Origin: Candidatus Fermentibacterota bacterium
GTDB taxonomy: Bacteria > Fermentibacterota > Fermentibacteria > Fermentibacterales > Fermentibacteraceae
DNA: 22,485 bases
NCBI GenBank assembly: GCA_022703195.1
Contig: JAKLEF010000003.1
Location: 1 to 22,485, forward strand
Reading direction: 5' to 3'
Part shown: in pieces, positions 15,119-22,485 of the stretch
How the letters are laid out: the number at the start of each line of letters is the position of its first letter
Numbering within the stretch: position 1 is the first letter of the stretch
Program-made: the position numbers and the translations under genes
The notes under the pieces: generated by a model
What the model was told of the DNA's origin: nothing
Database searches by the model: none
The model's input: the letters and a program-made list of their open reading frames with translations, nothing else

Positions 15119-17980
15119 GTGCAGGCCCCCGGCGCCGGAACCGTAGGACGGTCTCTCGAGTCGGCGGTCTCAACGGCGGTCCTGTGCCTGGCGGGATTCG
15201 CTGTCCCGCTGGTGTTCCTCCGCCAGAGCACCGAATCGACGCTTCCGAAACTGATCGTACTCGTGCTGTGCGCCGGACTGCTCTGCATGGCGATGGGTAC
15301 AGCCGCGATCCGCGGGAAGCTGGCCCTCCCTTCCGCCTCGCAGCCTCTCCTCGCCTCACTGGTGGGGGTGTCCGCCCTCACCGCCGTCCGCACGGCTCTT
15401 GAGCCCCCTTCCACCACGGGGATCGAGCGCATCCTGACACTGGCCTCCGGCATCGCGATCTTCGCCTCTGTCCAGTGGCTCCTGCCGGGTTGCGAACGGA
15501 GGAGGAACCTCCTGTTCGCCGCCGTCCTGGCAGGCGGATATGCCGCGATGCTGTCGCCCTTCCTCCGCGATCCCGTCTTCTGGGGGGGCCTCCCGCCGGA
15601 CGGGACCGCCAGGTTCCCCGGGACACTGTGCAACGCCAACCTCCTCGGGAGCTATGCCGGGGCGCTTGCCGTCCCCGGTCTCCTGTTCCTGAACTCAAGG
15701 AGATGGCCGCTGCCGGTCCGGCTCGCCGCCATGGCCGCTCACGCGGCAGCGATCACGGCCGCGATGGCCCGGAGCGGCACCAGGGCCAGCTTCGTCGCTC
15801 TCGCCGCCACCGGCGCCCTGACCGCAGCGATCATCCTTTGCCGACGGAAGCAGGGAATGGCTGCTCCTGCAGTCCTCCTGGCGGGCATGCTCGCCGCACT
15901 CCCGCTCATGTCGGCCCGCCTCCTGGACCCGGACATCGCTGGTTCCACCGGTGCAAGGCTGGTCATCTGGAAGGGCGCGGCAGCCATGTTCCTGGACAGG
16001 CCCCTGCTGGGCTGGGGGAGCGGGGCCCTCAACAGGACTCTCCCCCTGTACCGCCCTTCCGACTTCGCGCTCCGCGGCGCCACCTCGAACACGGCCCACG
16101 CCCACGGAGAGCCCCTGGAGATAGCCGTGGAAACGGGACTGGCGGGACTCCTGGCGTGGAGTCTCGCCGTCCTCCTGTGGCTGAAAGCCTTCCTCCGGCA
16201 GGAGGAGCGCGGTCCCGTAGCTGTCGGAGCTGCGGCAGGCGCTGTCTTCCTGGCACTGGAGAGCGTTGTCTCGATCGCTCTCCGGTGGCCGGCCTCGCCC
16301 TTCCTCCTGGCTTTCCTCTCCTCGGCGGCCCTTTCCGGTTCCGGCAGCGCGAGACGGATCCGGGGAGCATCCGCCGGCGTTCCGATCATGGCGGCCGGGG
16401 CTGCCCTCCTCTGGCCCGGGCTGGTCACTGCATACAGGATCACCGAGGCCTCGAGGCACCTCTTCGAGGCCAGGACGGTCTTCCTCGGAGAGGCCGAGGC
16501 GCTCGTCGCGTCCGGATCCGGACAGCCCGGGTTCACGCGGAGAGGCGAGGATCTGTGCGGCCAGGCGCTGGCGGAATGCCGGATGGCGATCGAACGGACA
16601 TCATGGGAGCCGGCAGCGTGGTACACCTCCGGCAACGCCCATCTTGCGCGGGCGGTCTTCACTTCCATGGAGGGGACCGCCGGAGCTCGCGAGAGAGCCG
16701 CATGCGAAGTGGACTCGGCGCTTGCGGACTACGACACACTGGCCGGACTGGCGGCGGACTTCTCCGATGCGAGGCTCAACAGACTCCAGGCACTGGCCTG
16801 CCTGGGCAGGTTCGACGAGGCCTGCGAGGAGGCCGCGTGGCTCGAGGTCACCAGGAGGGACCTGACCGGCATCTGCTGGGAGTTCATCCACTGGACGGCT
16901 CCGCTGTGCAGCACCCACGGGGCCTGGATCGGAGAGGCCCGGGTGTGGCTGGACGCCACCTCGCCCGTTGAGTGCGGCTGCCGCCGGCAGACGGCGGAGA
17001 AGACCGCCAGGATCTCCGAAGGGCTGCAGTGCGCCACTGCCCTGGCGCGTTCGAGATCCGGCTCCGAGGCCGACTCCCTCTCCGCAGACCTCCTGAGGTA
17101 TGCGGCCGCCGTGGGCAGTCCCCTGCTGCCGGAAATGCCCGGCGCTCTCGAGGCGGAAGCCGGCCTGGTCGAAGAGGGCCTCGAGATCGTGGCACGACTC
17201 GAGGAGGGTGACACCACTGGTCTCTTCGGCATCTGCTCGACGGTCATGGATACATCCGCGGCCTACTGCACCTTCCACAGGTACGCCCTCATCACCATGG
17301 CCGCCGAGAGGGGCGATACGACCTGCATGGAGAGCGCATCCTCGTACCGGGAGCTGATACGCGACTTCGGCCTGGGACACCTGGGGCACATCCCGGGAAG
17401 AGGCGACCACCTCGTCTCGGCGGTGGGGCTGGCCCTCGCAGGGGGGATCGGCGCAGAAGACCTCGACCTCCTCGAGTCCTCCTTCGAGGATGCCCTGTAC
17501 TTCGACTCCTACGCGGCCGCCGTGCTGGACAGGCTCGATGCCTCGTTCAGATGGCCGGCGGACGCATCCGAGATCGAAGCCCTGTACTGGACACTCCAGT
17601 CGATCGGCGGTCCGATGGCTTCGCTGGGGACGGGCTCCGCACCCGTCCCCGGGGGATGCGTCGACCGGATGACCTCCATGGTCGAGGAAGCGTATGCCGC
17701 GTCACCTTCGACTGGCCTGGCCTCGTTCAGGGTGAGGCTCTACGCAAGGCTGATCTGCATCCTGTCGATGAACGGCGAAGTCGCCCCCCTGGCGGATCTC
17801 CGCGAGTCGCGCGACCGTGCGATGTCCGATCTCGAGGGATTGCTGGGGGTCGGGGATGCACGGATGGAGATCCAGTCTAGGCAGGCCTCGGAGGCCGCGA
17901 TGATCCTCCGGATCACCGGCAGGCCGATCACGGCGTCGGAACTGGACCGCTCCTGCTACGACCCGCCAGGCGGAGAGTAA
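15119..17980 (+). CDS. O-antigen ligase/Wzy_C-like membrane protein with long soluble C-terminal tail
   Basis: About 953 residues if started at GTG 15119. The first about 430 residues are polytopic. Diagnostic O-antigen-ligase features are the ARSGTRASFVALA motif, RLVIWKGAAAMFLDRPLLGWGSG, and the large-loop AHAHGEPLEIAVETGLAGLLAW (Wzy_C superfamily), which transfer or polymerise lipid-linked glycans at the outer face of the inner membrane. The last about 500 residues are soluble, helix-rich and TPR-like (EPAAWYTSGNAHLARAVF, LNRLQALACLGRFDEACEEA). The frame is open to an ATG at 15053 inside the preceding gene; I prefer GTG 15119 because it sits 5 bases after the upstream stop, although no strong ribosome site is seen. 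Glycan type unknown; no other glycan genes are in the window. Confidence 0.78.
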   Translation: MQAPGAGTVGRSLESAVSTAVLCLAGFAVPLVFLRQSTESTLPKLIVLVLCAGLLCMAMGTAAIRGKLALPSASQPLLASLVGVSALTAVRTALEPPSTTGIERILTLASGIAIFASVQWLLPGCERRRNLLFAAVLAGGYAAMLSPFLRDPVFWGGLPPDGTARFPGTLCNANLLGSYAGALAVPGLLFLNSRRWPLPVRLAAMAAHAAAITAAMARSGTRASFVALAATGALTAAIILCRRKQGMAAPAVLLAGMLAALPLMSARLLDPDIAGSTGARLVIWKGAAAMFLDRPLLGWGSGALNRTLPLYRPSDFALRGATSNTAHAHGEPLEIAVETGLAGLLAWSLAVLLWLKAFLRQEERGPVAVGAAAGAVFLALESVVSIALRWPASPFLLAFLSSAALSGSGSARRIRGASAGVPIMAAGAALLWPGLVTAYRITEASRHLFEARTVFLGEAEALVASGSGQPGFTRRGEDLCGQALAECRMAIERTSWEPAAWYTSGNAHLARAVFTSMEGTAGARERAACEVDSALADYDTLAGLAADFSDARLNRLQALACLGRFDEACEEAAWLEVTRRDLTGICWEFIHWTAPLCSTHGAWIGEARVWLDATSPVECGCRRQTAEKTARISEGLQCATALARSRSGSEADSLSADLLRYAAAVGSPLLPEMPGALEAEAGLVEEGLEIVARLEEGDTTGLFGICSTVMDTSAAYCTFHRYALITMAAERGDTTCMESASSYRELIRDFGLGHLGHIPGRGDHLVSAVGLALAGGIGAEDLDLLESSFEDALYFDSYAAAVLDRLDASFRWPADASEIEALYWTLQSIGGPMASLGTGSAPVPGGCVDRMTSMVEEAYAASPSTGLASFRVRLYARLICILSMNGEVAPLADLRESRDRAMSDLEGLLGVGDARMEIQSRQASEAAMILRITGRPITASELDRSCYDPPGGE

Positions 17981-18096
17981 CTCAGCCGTACATCCGCGTC
18001 CGGTTATGATCCCGCGGTCCGCCGGATTCGCACAACTTTCCACGATGCACGCGGATGAGTCCCGACCCGGGTCGGTGCCGGCAGATCCCTGGGTGC

Positions 18097-18112
18097 GGGC
18101 TGCATCCAGCCC
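18097..18112. terminator. Hairpin between the ligase-like gene and tRNA-Gln
   Basis: GGGCTG (18097-18102) and CAGCCC (18107-18112) form a 6-bp stem with a 4-nt loop. A separate 14-bp perfect palindrome lies at 18062-18075 (ccgacccgggtcgg). Either may end the plus-strand transcript or the minus-strand tRNA transcript, whose 3' end is about 35 nt away. There is no T-tract. A longer-range 9-bp complement also exists (17991-17999 with 18049-18057). Confidence 0.4.
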
Positions 18113-18146
18113 GGGGGACGGGGGAACGGCGTCAGGGCAGGGGGGG

Positions 18147-18220
18147 TGGCTGGGGAGCAGGGATTCGAACCCCGGTAGGCAGATCCAGAGTCTGCTGTCC
18201 TACCATTGGACGACTCCCCA
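18147..18220 (-). tRNA. tRNA-Gln (anticodon CUG)
   Basis: The minus strand folds as a full cloverleaf: acceptor TGGGGAG/CTCCCCA, D stem GTCC/GGAC with loop AATGGTA, anticodon stem GCAGA/TCTGC around the 7-nt loop CTCTGGA (anticodon CTG, reading CAG codons), a 4-nt variable loop, and T stem CGGGG/CCCTG with loop TTCGAAT. The discriminator is G, as usual for tRNA-Gln, and CCA is encoded (complement of 18147-18149). A near-consensus promoter lies immediately upstream. Confidence 0.96.
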
Positions 18221-18235
18221 GCGTCACGACGCCGG

Positions 18236-18265
18236 AAGATACGGGCGGGCCCGCGCGGGTGTCAA
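18236..18265 (-). promoter_or_regulatory. Promoter of tRNA-Gln
   Basis: On the minus strand a perfect -35 TTGACA (complement of 18260-18265) is followed after 18 bp by a -10-like TATCTT (complement of 18236-18241, 4/6). The spacer is almost pure G+C. The predicted start is about 10 nt before the mature tRNA 5' end, which is the right geometry for a short RNase P leader. The remaining stretch to 18426 shows no further gene. Confidence 0.65.
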
Positions 18266-18426
18266 CGATCCGGCGGCGGAAGTCGTCGCGGGCAGGCGCC
18301 CCCGGGAGATGCAGCCCGCCGGGTGCCGGGCCGCTGATGTAGTCGATCGGCCGGAAACTACGAACAGGAGCAGTCACCTGTCGGACGTCGCACGGTCCGC
18401 GGGTCCTGCCAGTGATGGCCCGGTGC

Positions 18427-19911
18427 TCAGTCCGCCACGACCAGCTTCAGCGAGTACCCGGCGGAGATGCCCGTCGATACGAGATAGACGCCCGGGGGAA
18501 GCCCCTCGGTGTCCAGGGTGAAGAGCCCCTCGCCCGATGGCGTGAACTCCGCTTCCACAAGCCTTCCCGCCGCGTCGAACAGCGCGGGGGAGCCCGCACC
18601 CGGCCATGACACGACGACCTGGCCCGAAACCGGGTTGGGCCATGCCATGGGCGTCACCGAAGGCTGCCCCTCCCCGCCGATCCCCCCCGGAGTATGGTTC
18701 GGGAACAGGTCGCCCCACTCGATCCACTGTGGAGACTGCCCGTAGGAGGGCGATCCCGGGGCGGTGAAGGCCAGGCCTATCCTTCGGTCGGCCGGGATGA
18801 AGATCATCGTCTGCACCGTTCCGCCCGCACCCGGCACGGGTGCGAAGCCGACAGCCGCCATGAGCCCCCACAGCCTGTCAAGCGTCATGGACGGGTCGGC
18901 CCCGATGGAGTCGGATAGAAGGGCATACCTGTCGCACGCCACGGGCGGATACAGGACCCTGTGGTGGTTGGTCAGGCACAGGTGCTGCCGCGGCATCTCC
19001 GCGTCGTCCCAGGAGTGCCGCACGGCCGATCCCGCGAGGTTGTTGATCTCGACCACCTCCACAGGCTCCTCCGGCGCGAGGGCTTCGGGAGAGAGAAGGT
19101 GGATGCAGTACGAGCAGCTCCTGTTCCAGTTCGTAAGGGCCGCCTCGACATCCAGGATGTCGTGTTTCCCGCTGTTGTCGAAGTCCGGGGCGGAGAGGCC
19201 CAGCGCCTGGGCGGCGCAGATCGGGACGAACTCAGGCTCCCACTTCTCGATGCCGTAGTAGTTGCCCATGTCGAGGGCGGCGCAGACCCCGTACTCGTTC
19301 ATCCCCGACAGGCAGCCCATGAAGCCCGCCATGCCCACCGAGATCCAGTCGTTCCCGACCTCGGGATCGAGCGTGAAGAGGACCTGGTGGTCGAGCAGCA
19401 CGGAGCCTGTGTCGATGAAGTAGTCGAGGTTGCGCGACATCGCGGGATCCCCCCCGAGGACGGGATCGGCCGCTGTCGCGTCGCCCCAGGCGCTCGTGCT
19501 GCTGCAGGAGACGAACCTGTTCGCCATCAGGTCGCTCAGATCTGGCGCCGAAGCGGCGACGTAGACGTCCAGAGTGTCCAGGTCCCGCCCGAAGACGGAC
19601 GAGTACAGGCCGCATGTATCCGCCATGCCGGCGAGCATGCCGGAAGCCATCTTCCTGAATTCGAGCGGGAGCTGGAAGTGCTCCCCGACGAAGCGGCGTG
19701 CCGTCTCGACGCCGCCCGTCCCGCCCGCCAGCTCGACGAGGTAGACTTCGTAGAGGTCCATGATCTCCGGCCCCAGCAGATATCCCTCGGCGTATCCCAT
19801 GTCGCCCCAGGAGCCCCAGAGATTGACCACCCTCACAGGACCCGCGTACTCGATCGAACCGTTCGGCTGCCCCAGCACGGCCGCGAAGACCAGGGCGGCC
19901 GCGGCGGTCAC
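18427..19911 (-). CDS. C45/acyltransferase-type Ntn hydrolase, secreted, with C-terminal sorting-type domain
   Basis: The 494-residue product starts with a short signal-like segment (MTAAAALVFAAVLGQ). The fold markers are WGSWGDMGYAEGYLLGPEI near the N-terminus and SCSSTSAWGDAT followed by MSRNLDYFID; in the C45 family (acyl-CoA:6-aminopenicillanate acyltransferase-like) autocleavage exposes a nucleophilic Cys, here Cys136. The downstream GMAGFMGCLSGMNEYGVCAALD also fits. An insert DFDNSGKHDILD resembles a dockerin/EF-hand calcium loop. The last about 80 residues (ALFDAAGRLVEAEF, LPPGVYLVSTG) form a Por/T9SS-type or FlgD-like domain. The GTG start overlaps the stop of the upstream gene (GTGA), so it is third in a coupled operon. 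It probably hydrolyses or transfers an acyl or peptide amide outside the cell; the substrate is unknown. Confidence 0.8.
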   Translation of the reverse strand: MTAAAALVFAAVLGQPNGSIEYAGPVRVVNLWGSWGDMGYAEGYLLGPEIMDLYEVYLVELAGGTGGVETARRFVGEHFQLPLEFRKMASGMLAGMADTCGLYSSVFGRDLDTLDVYVAASAPDLSDLMANRFVSCSSTSAWGDATAADPVLGGDPAMSRNLDYFIDTGSVLLDHQVLFTLDPEVGNDWISVGMAGFMGCLSGMNEYGVCAALDMGNYYGIEKWEPEFVPICAAQALGLSAPDFDNSGKHDILDVEAALTNWNRSCSYCIHLLSPEALAPEEPVEVVEINNLAGSAVRHSWDDAEMPRQHLCLTNHHRVLYPPVACDRYALLSDSIGADPSMTLDRLWGLMAAVGFAPVPGAGGTVQTMIFIPADRRIGLAFTAPGSPSYGQSPQWIEWGDLFPNHTPGGIGGEGQPSVTPMAWPNPVSGQVVVSWPGAGSPALFDAAGRLVEAEFTPSGEGLFTLDTEGLPPGVYLVSTGISAGYSLKLVVAD

Positions 19912-20900
19912 AGTTCCAGCTCCATGTCGGTCAGCCTCATCTCGAACACCCCTCCTGCCGTGACCCCGGCCGGCGCCGAGGCGAAGCGCACCCCTCCCGT
20001 CGGGAGCCTCCGCGAGAGATGGACCATGTACGAGCCCTCCCCCACTTCGATGGAGCAGGGCAGCGACGGATCGAGTTCGACCCAGTCGAGGGGGACGTAG
20101 CGGCCGGGGCAGGGGATGGAGACTGCGAGGAGGAGGCTGTCCGAAGGCCCCTCGACGGGGGAGAAGGCTATCGTCCCGGTCGGGACGAGTTCGGATGTCA
20201 CGTATTCGTCGCCGGCCACGGCGAGCGAGAGGCCGCCGAAACCCGTCGGCAGGCTGTCGGACGGCAGAGGAACGGGGATCCATCCTGCCCCGTCCCAGTA
20301 TTCGAGCCATCCGCCCTCGCGGCCCGCCGTGCCCTGGAACCAGCCCAGCACGGCGCGCACGGGGATGCCCAGCGATCTGAGGCTCGAGCCCAGAAGCACG
20401 CGCAGCTCCACGGGCGTTCCGCCCCCCGAGGCGAGTACGTCCCTGGGGCCCGCTACGCCCCCCATGATGTCGGGCTGGCGCACCCTCATGGTGCCTACGC
20501 TCCAGCGTACGCGCTCGACCACGGCCGCCAGGGTCGTGTCGGAGTCGGCGAGCCTGGCGTTCCAGTGGGTCATCAGGGGAGTGCGGTAGGCCGTCACGGG
20601 CTCGTCGTCGAACCTGTACTGCAGCAGGAAATCCATGAACAGGCTGTCGGGCATCGAGTCTACCCAGGAGTCGCGGGAGTCGAGAGCGCCGATGACGTGG
20701 TCCATCAGCGCCTCCGAGTTCATCTCGAGCCTGTCGAGCCTCGGGATGGTCGAGAAGAGCTCCTCCATGCAGGAGAGCATATCTCCGCGCCCGGAAGAGA
20801 GCGCCTCCGACCAGAATGCGGCGTTCCCCGGCGTCTCGGCAAGGAGGCTGTCGCGCGCCTCGGGGGTCAGGACGGACAGGACTGCTGCGAGGAGTATCAC
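19908..20900 (-). CDS. Transglutaminase-like paralogue lacking the catalytic triad
   Basis: The 330-residue product has a short hydrophobic start (MILLAAVLSVL). It aligns along its length with the upstream gene's product: SMPDSLFMDFLLQYRFDDEPVTAYRT matches the PDSIFLRYVLPVRVSQEPLTAWRP region, and SGGGTPVELRVLL...LRSLGIPVR matches SGAGRCEELTIL...LRAVCIPCR without gaps. At the active site, the Cys of the paralogue is Pro163, the His is Gly196 and the third acidic residue is Pro211, so thiol chemistry is not expected. A C-terminal beta domain follows from about residue 215. The start GTG overlaps the upstream TGA (GTGA), and AGGAGG lies about 7 bases before it. Probably a pseudoenzyme acting as a binding or scaffold partner, secreted or envelope-located. 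Confidence 0.72.
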   Translation of the reverse strand: MILLAAVLSVLTPEARDSLLAETPGNAAFWSEALSSGRGDMLSCMEELFSTIPRLDRLEMNSEALMDHVIGALDSRDSWVDSMPDSLFMDFLLQYRFDDEPVTAYRTPLMTHWNARLADSDTTLAAVVERVRWSVGTMRVRQPDIMGGVAGPRDVLASGGGTPVELRVLLGSSLRSLGIPVRAVLGWFQGTAGREGGWLEYWDGAGWIPVPLPSDSLPTGFGGLSLAVAGDEYVTSELVPTGTIAFSPVEGPSDSLLLAVSIPCPGRYVPLDWVELDPSLPCSIEVGEGSYMVHLSRRLPTGGVRFASAPAGVTAGGVFEMRLTDMELEL

Positions 20901-21880
20901 TGTTCCGCCTCCTGGTTCAGAAGGGCCAGCCCCGGCAGGGGCGAGCCCAACTCCGGGGTGACCGTCACCGAGTCCCCCTCCGTAACCTCCACCACCGCTG
21001 ACACGATCGGCCATCCCCATGTCAGCATGTAGGATCCCGGCCCGAGGTCGATCCGGTCGATGCCCCGGCCGAGGCGCACCAGCGGCCGCAGGGCGCCCCA
21101 GTTGACGATGGAGACGTACACCGGCCCCCCGAAGGAGCCGCTTATCCCCAGGCTGCCAGTGGGCGCGTAGTCGGACGTGACGTTGACCAGGCATCCGTGC
21201 CCGCGCTGTATGATGGCTCCGGGCACCGAATCCTGGGTCACCGCCACCACTAGGGCGGCCCTGGAGGCATTGGCCTCGAACCAGGTCGGCTGCGTGAGGG
21301 AGTCCACCGCCGAGCCCGACTCCGTCGAGATCCAGCCCGCGGGCGTCCAGACCTCGGTCCAGGCGTGGTTGTTGTCGCACACCGTCCACCAGGGCGTATA
21401 GACCTGGCGGCAGGGGATGCACACCGCCCTGAGGGCGTCCATCTGCAGGATCGTGAGCTCCTCGCATCGCCCTGCGCCGCTCGAGAGCGTGACCAGGGGC
21501 GACTGGTCACGCCTCTGCGTCTGCAGGAAGACTGTCTTCTCGTCGCACCAGGCCATCACGCGCACCGCGGCCTCTGCAATGCCTCCGGCATCGGCCACGA
21601 CCGGCGCGAGCGAGTCGAAGAAGGCGGGGCGCCACGCCGTGAGAGGCTCCTGGCTCACTCGCACCGGCAGCACGTACCTCAGGAATATCGAGTCGGGGAT
21701 CAGACCGCCCCACGGCATGCTGTCGCGCGCCATGAGGGCCATGCCGACGTTGTCCGCCATGATGCCTGAATAGGCCGGCACGAGGTCGCAGGCCGGAGAG
21801 TCGTCCGCGAGGCCTGCCGCGGCCTCCCCGGGCGTCACGGTACCGGACAGGATCAGGAACAGGATGGACATCATGGCCAT
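20897..21880 (-). CDS. Secreted transglutaminase-like cysteine protein with intact triad candidates
   Basis: The 327-residue product has a signal peptide (MAMMSILFLILSGTVTPGEA). The core has Cys139 in GAGRCEELTILQMDALRAV, His172 in CDNNHAWTEVW, and an acidic residue near Glu187 (WISTES); this is the Cys-His-acid order of the transglutaminase/PNGase fold. The segments IPCRQVYTPWW and WFEANASRAALV recall a Bacteroidetes-style subfamily with RCGEES...IPARQVYTPRWA...DDNHAWVEAW. Those proteins may be amidases, peptidases or cross-linkers, so function is open. AGGAGG lies about 8 bases upstream of the ATG. It is the first gene of the three-gene operon (overlapping GTGA junctions) and diverges from the holin-like gene by only 32 bp. 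Confidence 0.8.
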   Translation of the reverse strand: MAMMSILFLILSGTVTPGEAAAGLADDSPACDLVPAYSGIMADNVGMALMARDSMPWGGLIPDSIFLRYVLPVRVSQEPLTAWRPAFFDSLAPVVADAGGIAEAAVRVMAWCDEKTVFLQTQRRDQSPLVTLSSGAGRCEELTILQMDALRAVCIPCRQVYTPWWTVCDNNHAWTEVWTPAGWISTESGSAVDSLTQPTWFEANASRAALVVAVTQDSVPGAIIQRGHGCLVNVTSDYAPTGSLGISGSFGGPVYVSIVNWGALRPLVRLGRGIDRIDLGPGSYMLTWGWPIVSAVVEVTEGDSVTVTPELGSPLPGLALLNQEAEQ

Positions 21881-21903
21881 CGACCGCTCCTCCTTCCTAT
21901 ACT
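21874..21903 (+). promoter_or_regulatory. Possible promoter giving a near-leaderless holin-like mRNA
   Basis: A -10-like TATACT (21898-21903, 5/6) is 18 bp after TGGCCA (21874-21879, 4/6), the latter lying inside the first codons of the divergent gene. Transcription would begin about 21910, within a few bases of the ATG at 21913. The gap to the divergent gene is only 32 bp, and the plus-strand gene has no Shine-Dalgarno sequence, which is consistent with leaderless translation. Confidence 0.4.
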
Positions 21904-21912
21904 ATTGCCACC

Positions 21913-22266
21913 ATGAAGAAGTTCGTCATCGCCTGGGCGGTAGCGTCGGCCAGCCTGTACCTGGTGTCGCTCCTGCTCGGCCCCGACATGGAGTTCGAGG
22001 GAATCCTGCCCGTGGTATGGACGGCCCTTCTGCTGGGCCTCCTGAATGCCATAGTCGCGCCCGTCGTGAAACTGCTGACGTGCCCGGTGTACCTGCTGAC
22101 GCTCGGCCTGTTCAGGTTCGTGGTGAGCGCGGCCTTCCTGCTCATCGCGCGGTCGGTGGTGCACGGGTTCTGGATATCCGGGTTCTGGTGGGCCCTCCTG
22201 GCCTCGGTTCTCATATCCCTGGCCACCACCCTCATCGGGTCCATCATCAAGTCGGAGGACGACTGA
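21913..22266 (+). CDS. Phage-holin-4-superfamily (YvlD-like) membrane protein
   Basis: The 117-residue product fits the Phage_holin_4_2 family (PF04020) in length and pattern: an N-terminal helix FVIAWAVASASLYLVSLLL, then the conserved LLLGLLNAIVAPVVKLLTCPVYLLTLGLF segment, a third helix FVVSAAFLLIAR and a fourth WALLASVLISLATTLIGSII, ending in an acidic tail. Family members occur widely on chromosomes and are usually housekeeping inner-membrane proteins of unknown role, not lysis proteins. There is no ribosome site before the ATG. The last 20 bases overlap the 3' end of the convergent CofE-like gene. Confidence 0.85.
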   Translation: MKKFVIAWAVASASLYLVSLLLGPDMEFEGILPVVWTALLLGLLNAIVAPVVKLLTCPVYLLTLGLFRFVVSAAFLLIARSVVHGFWISGFWWALLASVLISLATTLIGSIIKSEDD

Positions 22267-22485
22267 GTATGCCGACGGGGGTGCCCTCGCACCCCTGACC
22301 CAGAGGATTGTCCGAGAGGGCCTCCACGAGCAGGGCCCTGTCCATGTCCGCCGGCCAGCATCCCAGCACGTCCCCCCCGAGATCGTTGATGTCGACCACT
22401 GCGGCCCGGCACGCGAATGCCCTGCCGAGCCTCTCGGCCACGCGGTCCGGCTCCAGCGGCGCCAGGCTGACGGCCCTGTCGAAAG
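22247..22485 (-). CDS. Partial gene, C-terminal part of a coenzyme F420:L-glutamate-ligase-like (CofE) protein
   Basis: The frame is open to the right edge, so the 5' part lies outside the window; 78 codons and the stop are visible. The block VVDINDLGGDVLGC, then DRALLVEALSDNPLGQG and EGTPVGIL recalls the C-terminal signature (DxNDLGxxxLG...L.DNPLGQ...TP..I) of CofE/F420-0:gamma-glutamyl ligase-like proteins. In methanogens and actinobacteria CofE adds glutamates to F420-0; bacterial stand-alone relatives may act on other substrates. The identification rests on memory of that signature only. The stop codon lies inside the convergent holin-like gene (20-nt overlap). Confidence 0.5.
   Translation of the reverse strand, partial: FDRAVSLAPLEPDRVAERLGRAFACRAAVVDINDLGGDVLGCWPADMDRALLVEALSDNPLGQGCEGTPVGILSRPPT

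Noticed and set aside
21913..22266. Holin as evidence for a prophage
   Set aside because: No other phage genes are present, and chromosomal members of this family are common.

Overview
This is a GC-rich, densely coded bacterial window. AGG is a very common arginine codon, TGA/TAA/TAG all act as normal stops, and Shine-Dalgarno sites of the AGGAGG type precede most starts. The gene content is lipoproteins, secreted beta-propellers built from Asp-box repeats, and three proteins ending in a Por/T9SS-type or FlgD-like C-terminal domain. This suggests an uncultured bacterium of the FCB (Fibrobacteres-Chlorobi-Bacteroidetes) sphere, of the Fermentibacteria/Eisenbacteria/Krumholzibacteria sort. That placement is an impression from protein style, not a marker-gene result. 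I see no phage, plasmid, CRISPR array or rRNA.

Layout. 122-922 (+) is an HTH plus zinc-ribbon protein, convergent with a SAM methyltransferase (962-1822, -) that resembles mycobacterial phthiotriol-type methyltransferases. 1990-2191 is a 202-bp AT-rich inverted-repeat element. 2210-3334 (-) is a beta-propeller lipoprotein. 3470-7062 (+) holds two overlapping genes for a heterodimeric ABC exporter with one degenerate ATP site. 7035-7233 is a second copy of the inverted-repeat element; it supplies the last codons and the stop of the second ABC gene. 7334-8059 (+) is a SIMPL-domain lipoprotein, followed by a secreted-protein gene broken by an in-frame TGA (8180-8767). 8797-11061 (-) and 12940-15114 (+) are large Asp-box/Ycf48-like secreted propellers with C-terminal sorting-type domains. 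Between them lie a second beta-propeller lipoprotein (11195-12307) and a small membrane protein (12410-12769). 15119-17980 (+) is an O-antigen-ligase-like membrane protein with a long soluble tail. 18147-18220 (-) is tRNA-Gln(CUG). 18427-21880 (-) is a tight three-gene operon: a transglutaminase-like protein, a catalytically dead paralogue, and a C45/acyltransferase-type Ntn hydrolase with a sorting-type tail. 21913-22266 (+) is a holin-4-superfamily membrane protein, and a partial CofE-like gene runs off the right edge.

Two things stand out. First, the pair of about 200-bp elements has 31- and 33-bp perfect terminal inverted repeats, two compensated base-pair differences between the copies, and a shared interior block in opposite orientation. 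No transposase is present. Second, the secreted enzyme/pseudoenzyme/acyltransferase operon has overlapping GTGA junctions and no function I can name. Most genes appear to encode cell-envelope or secreted products.
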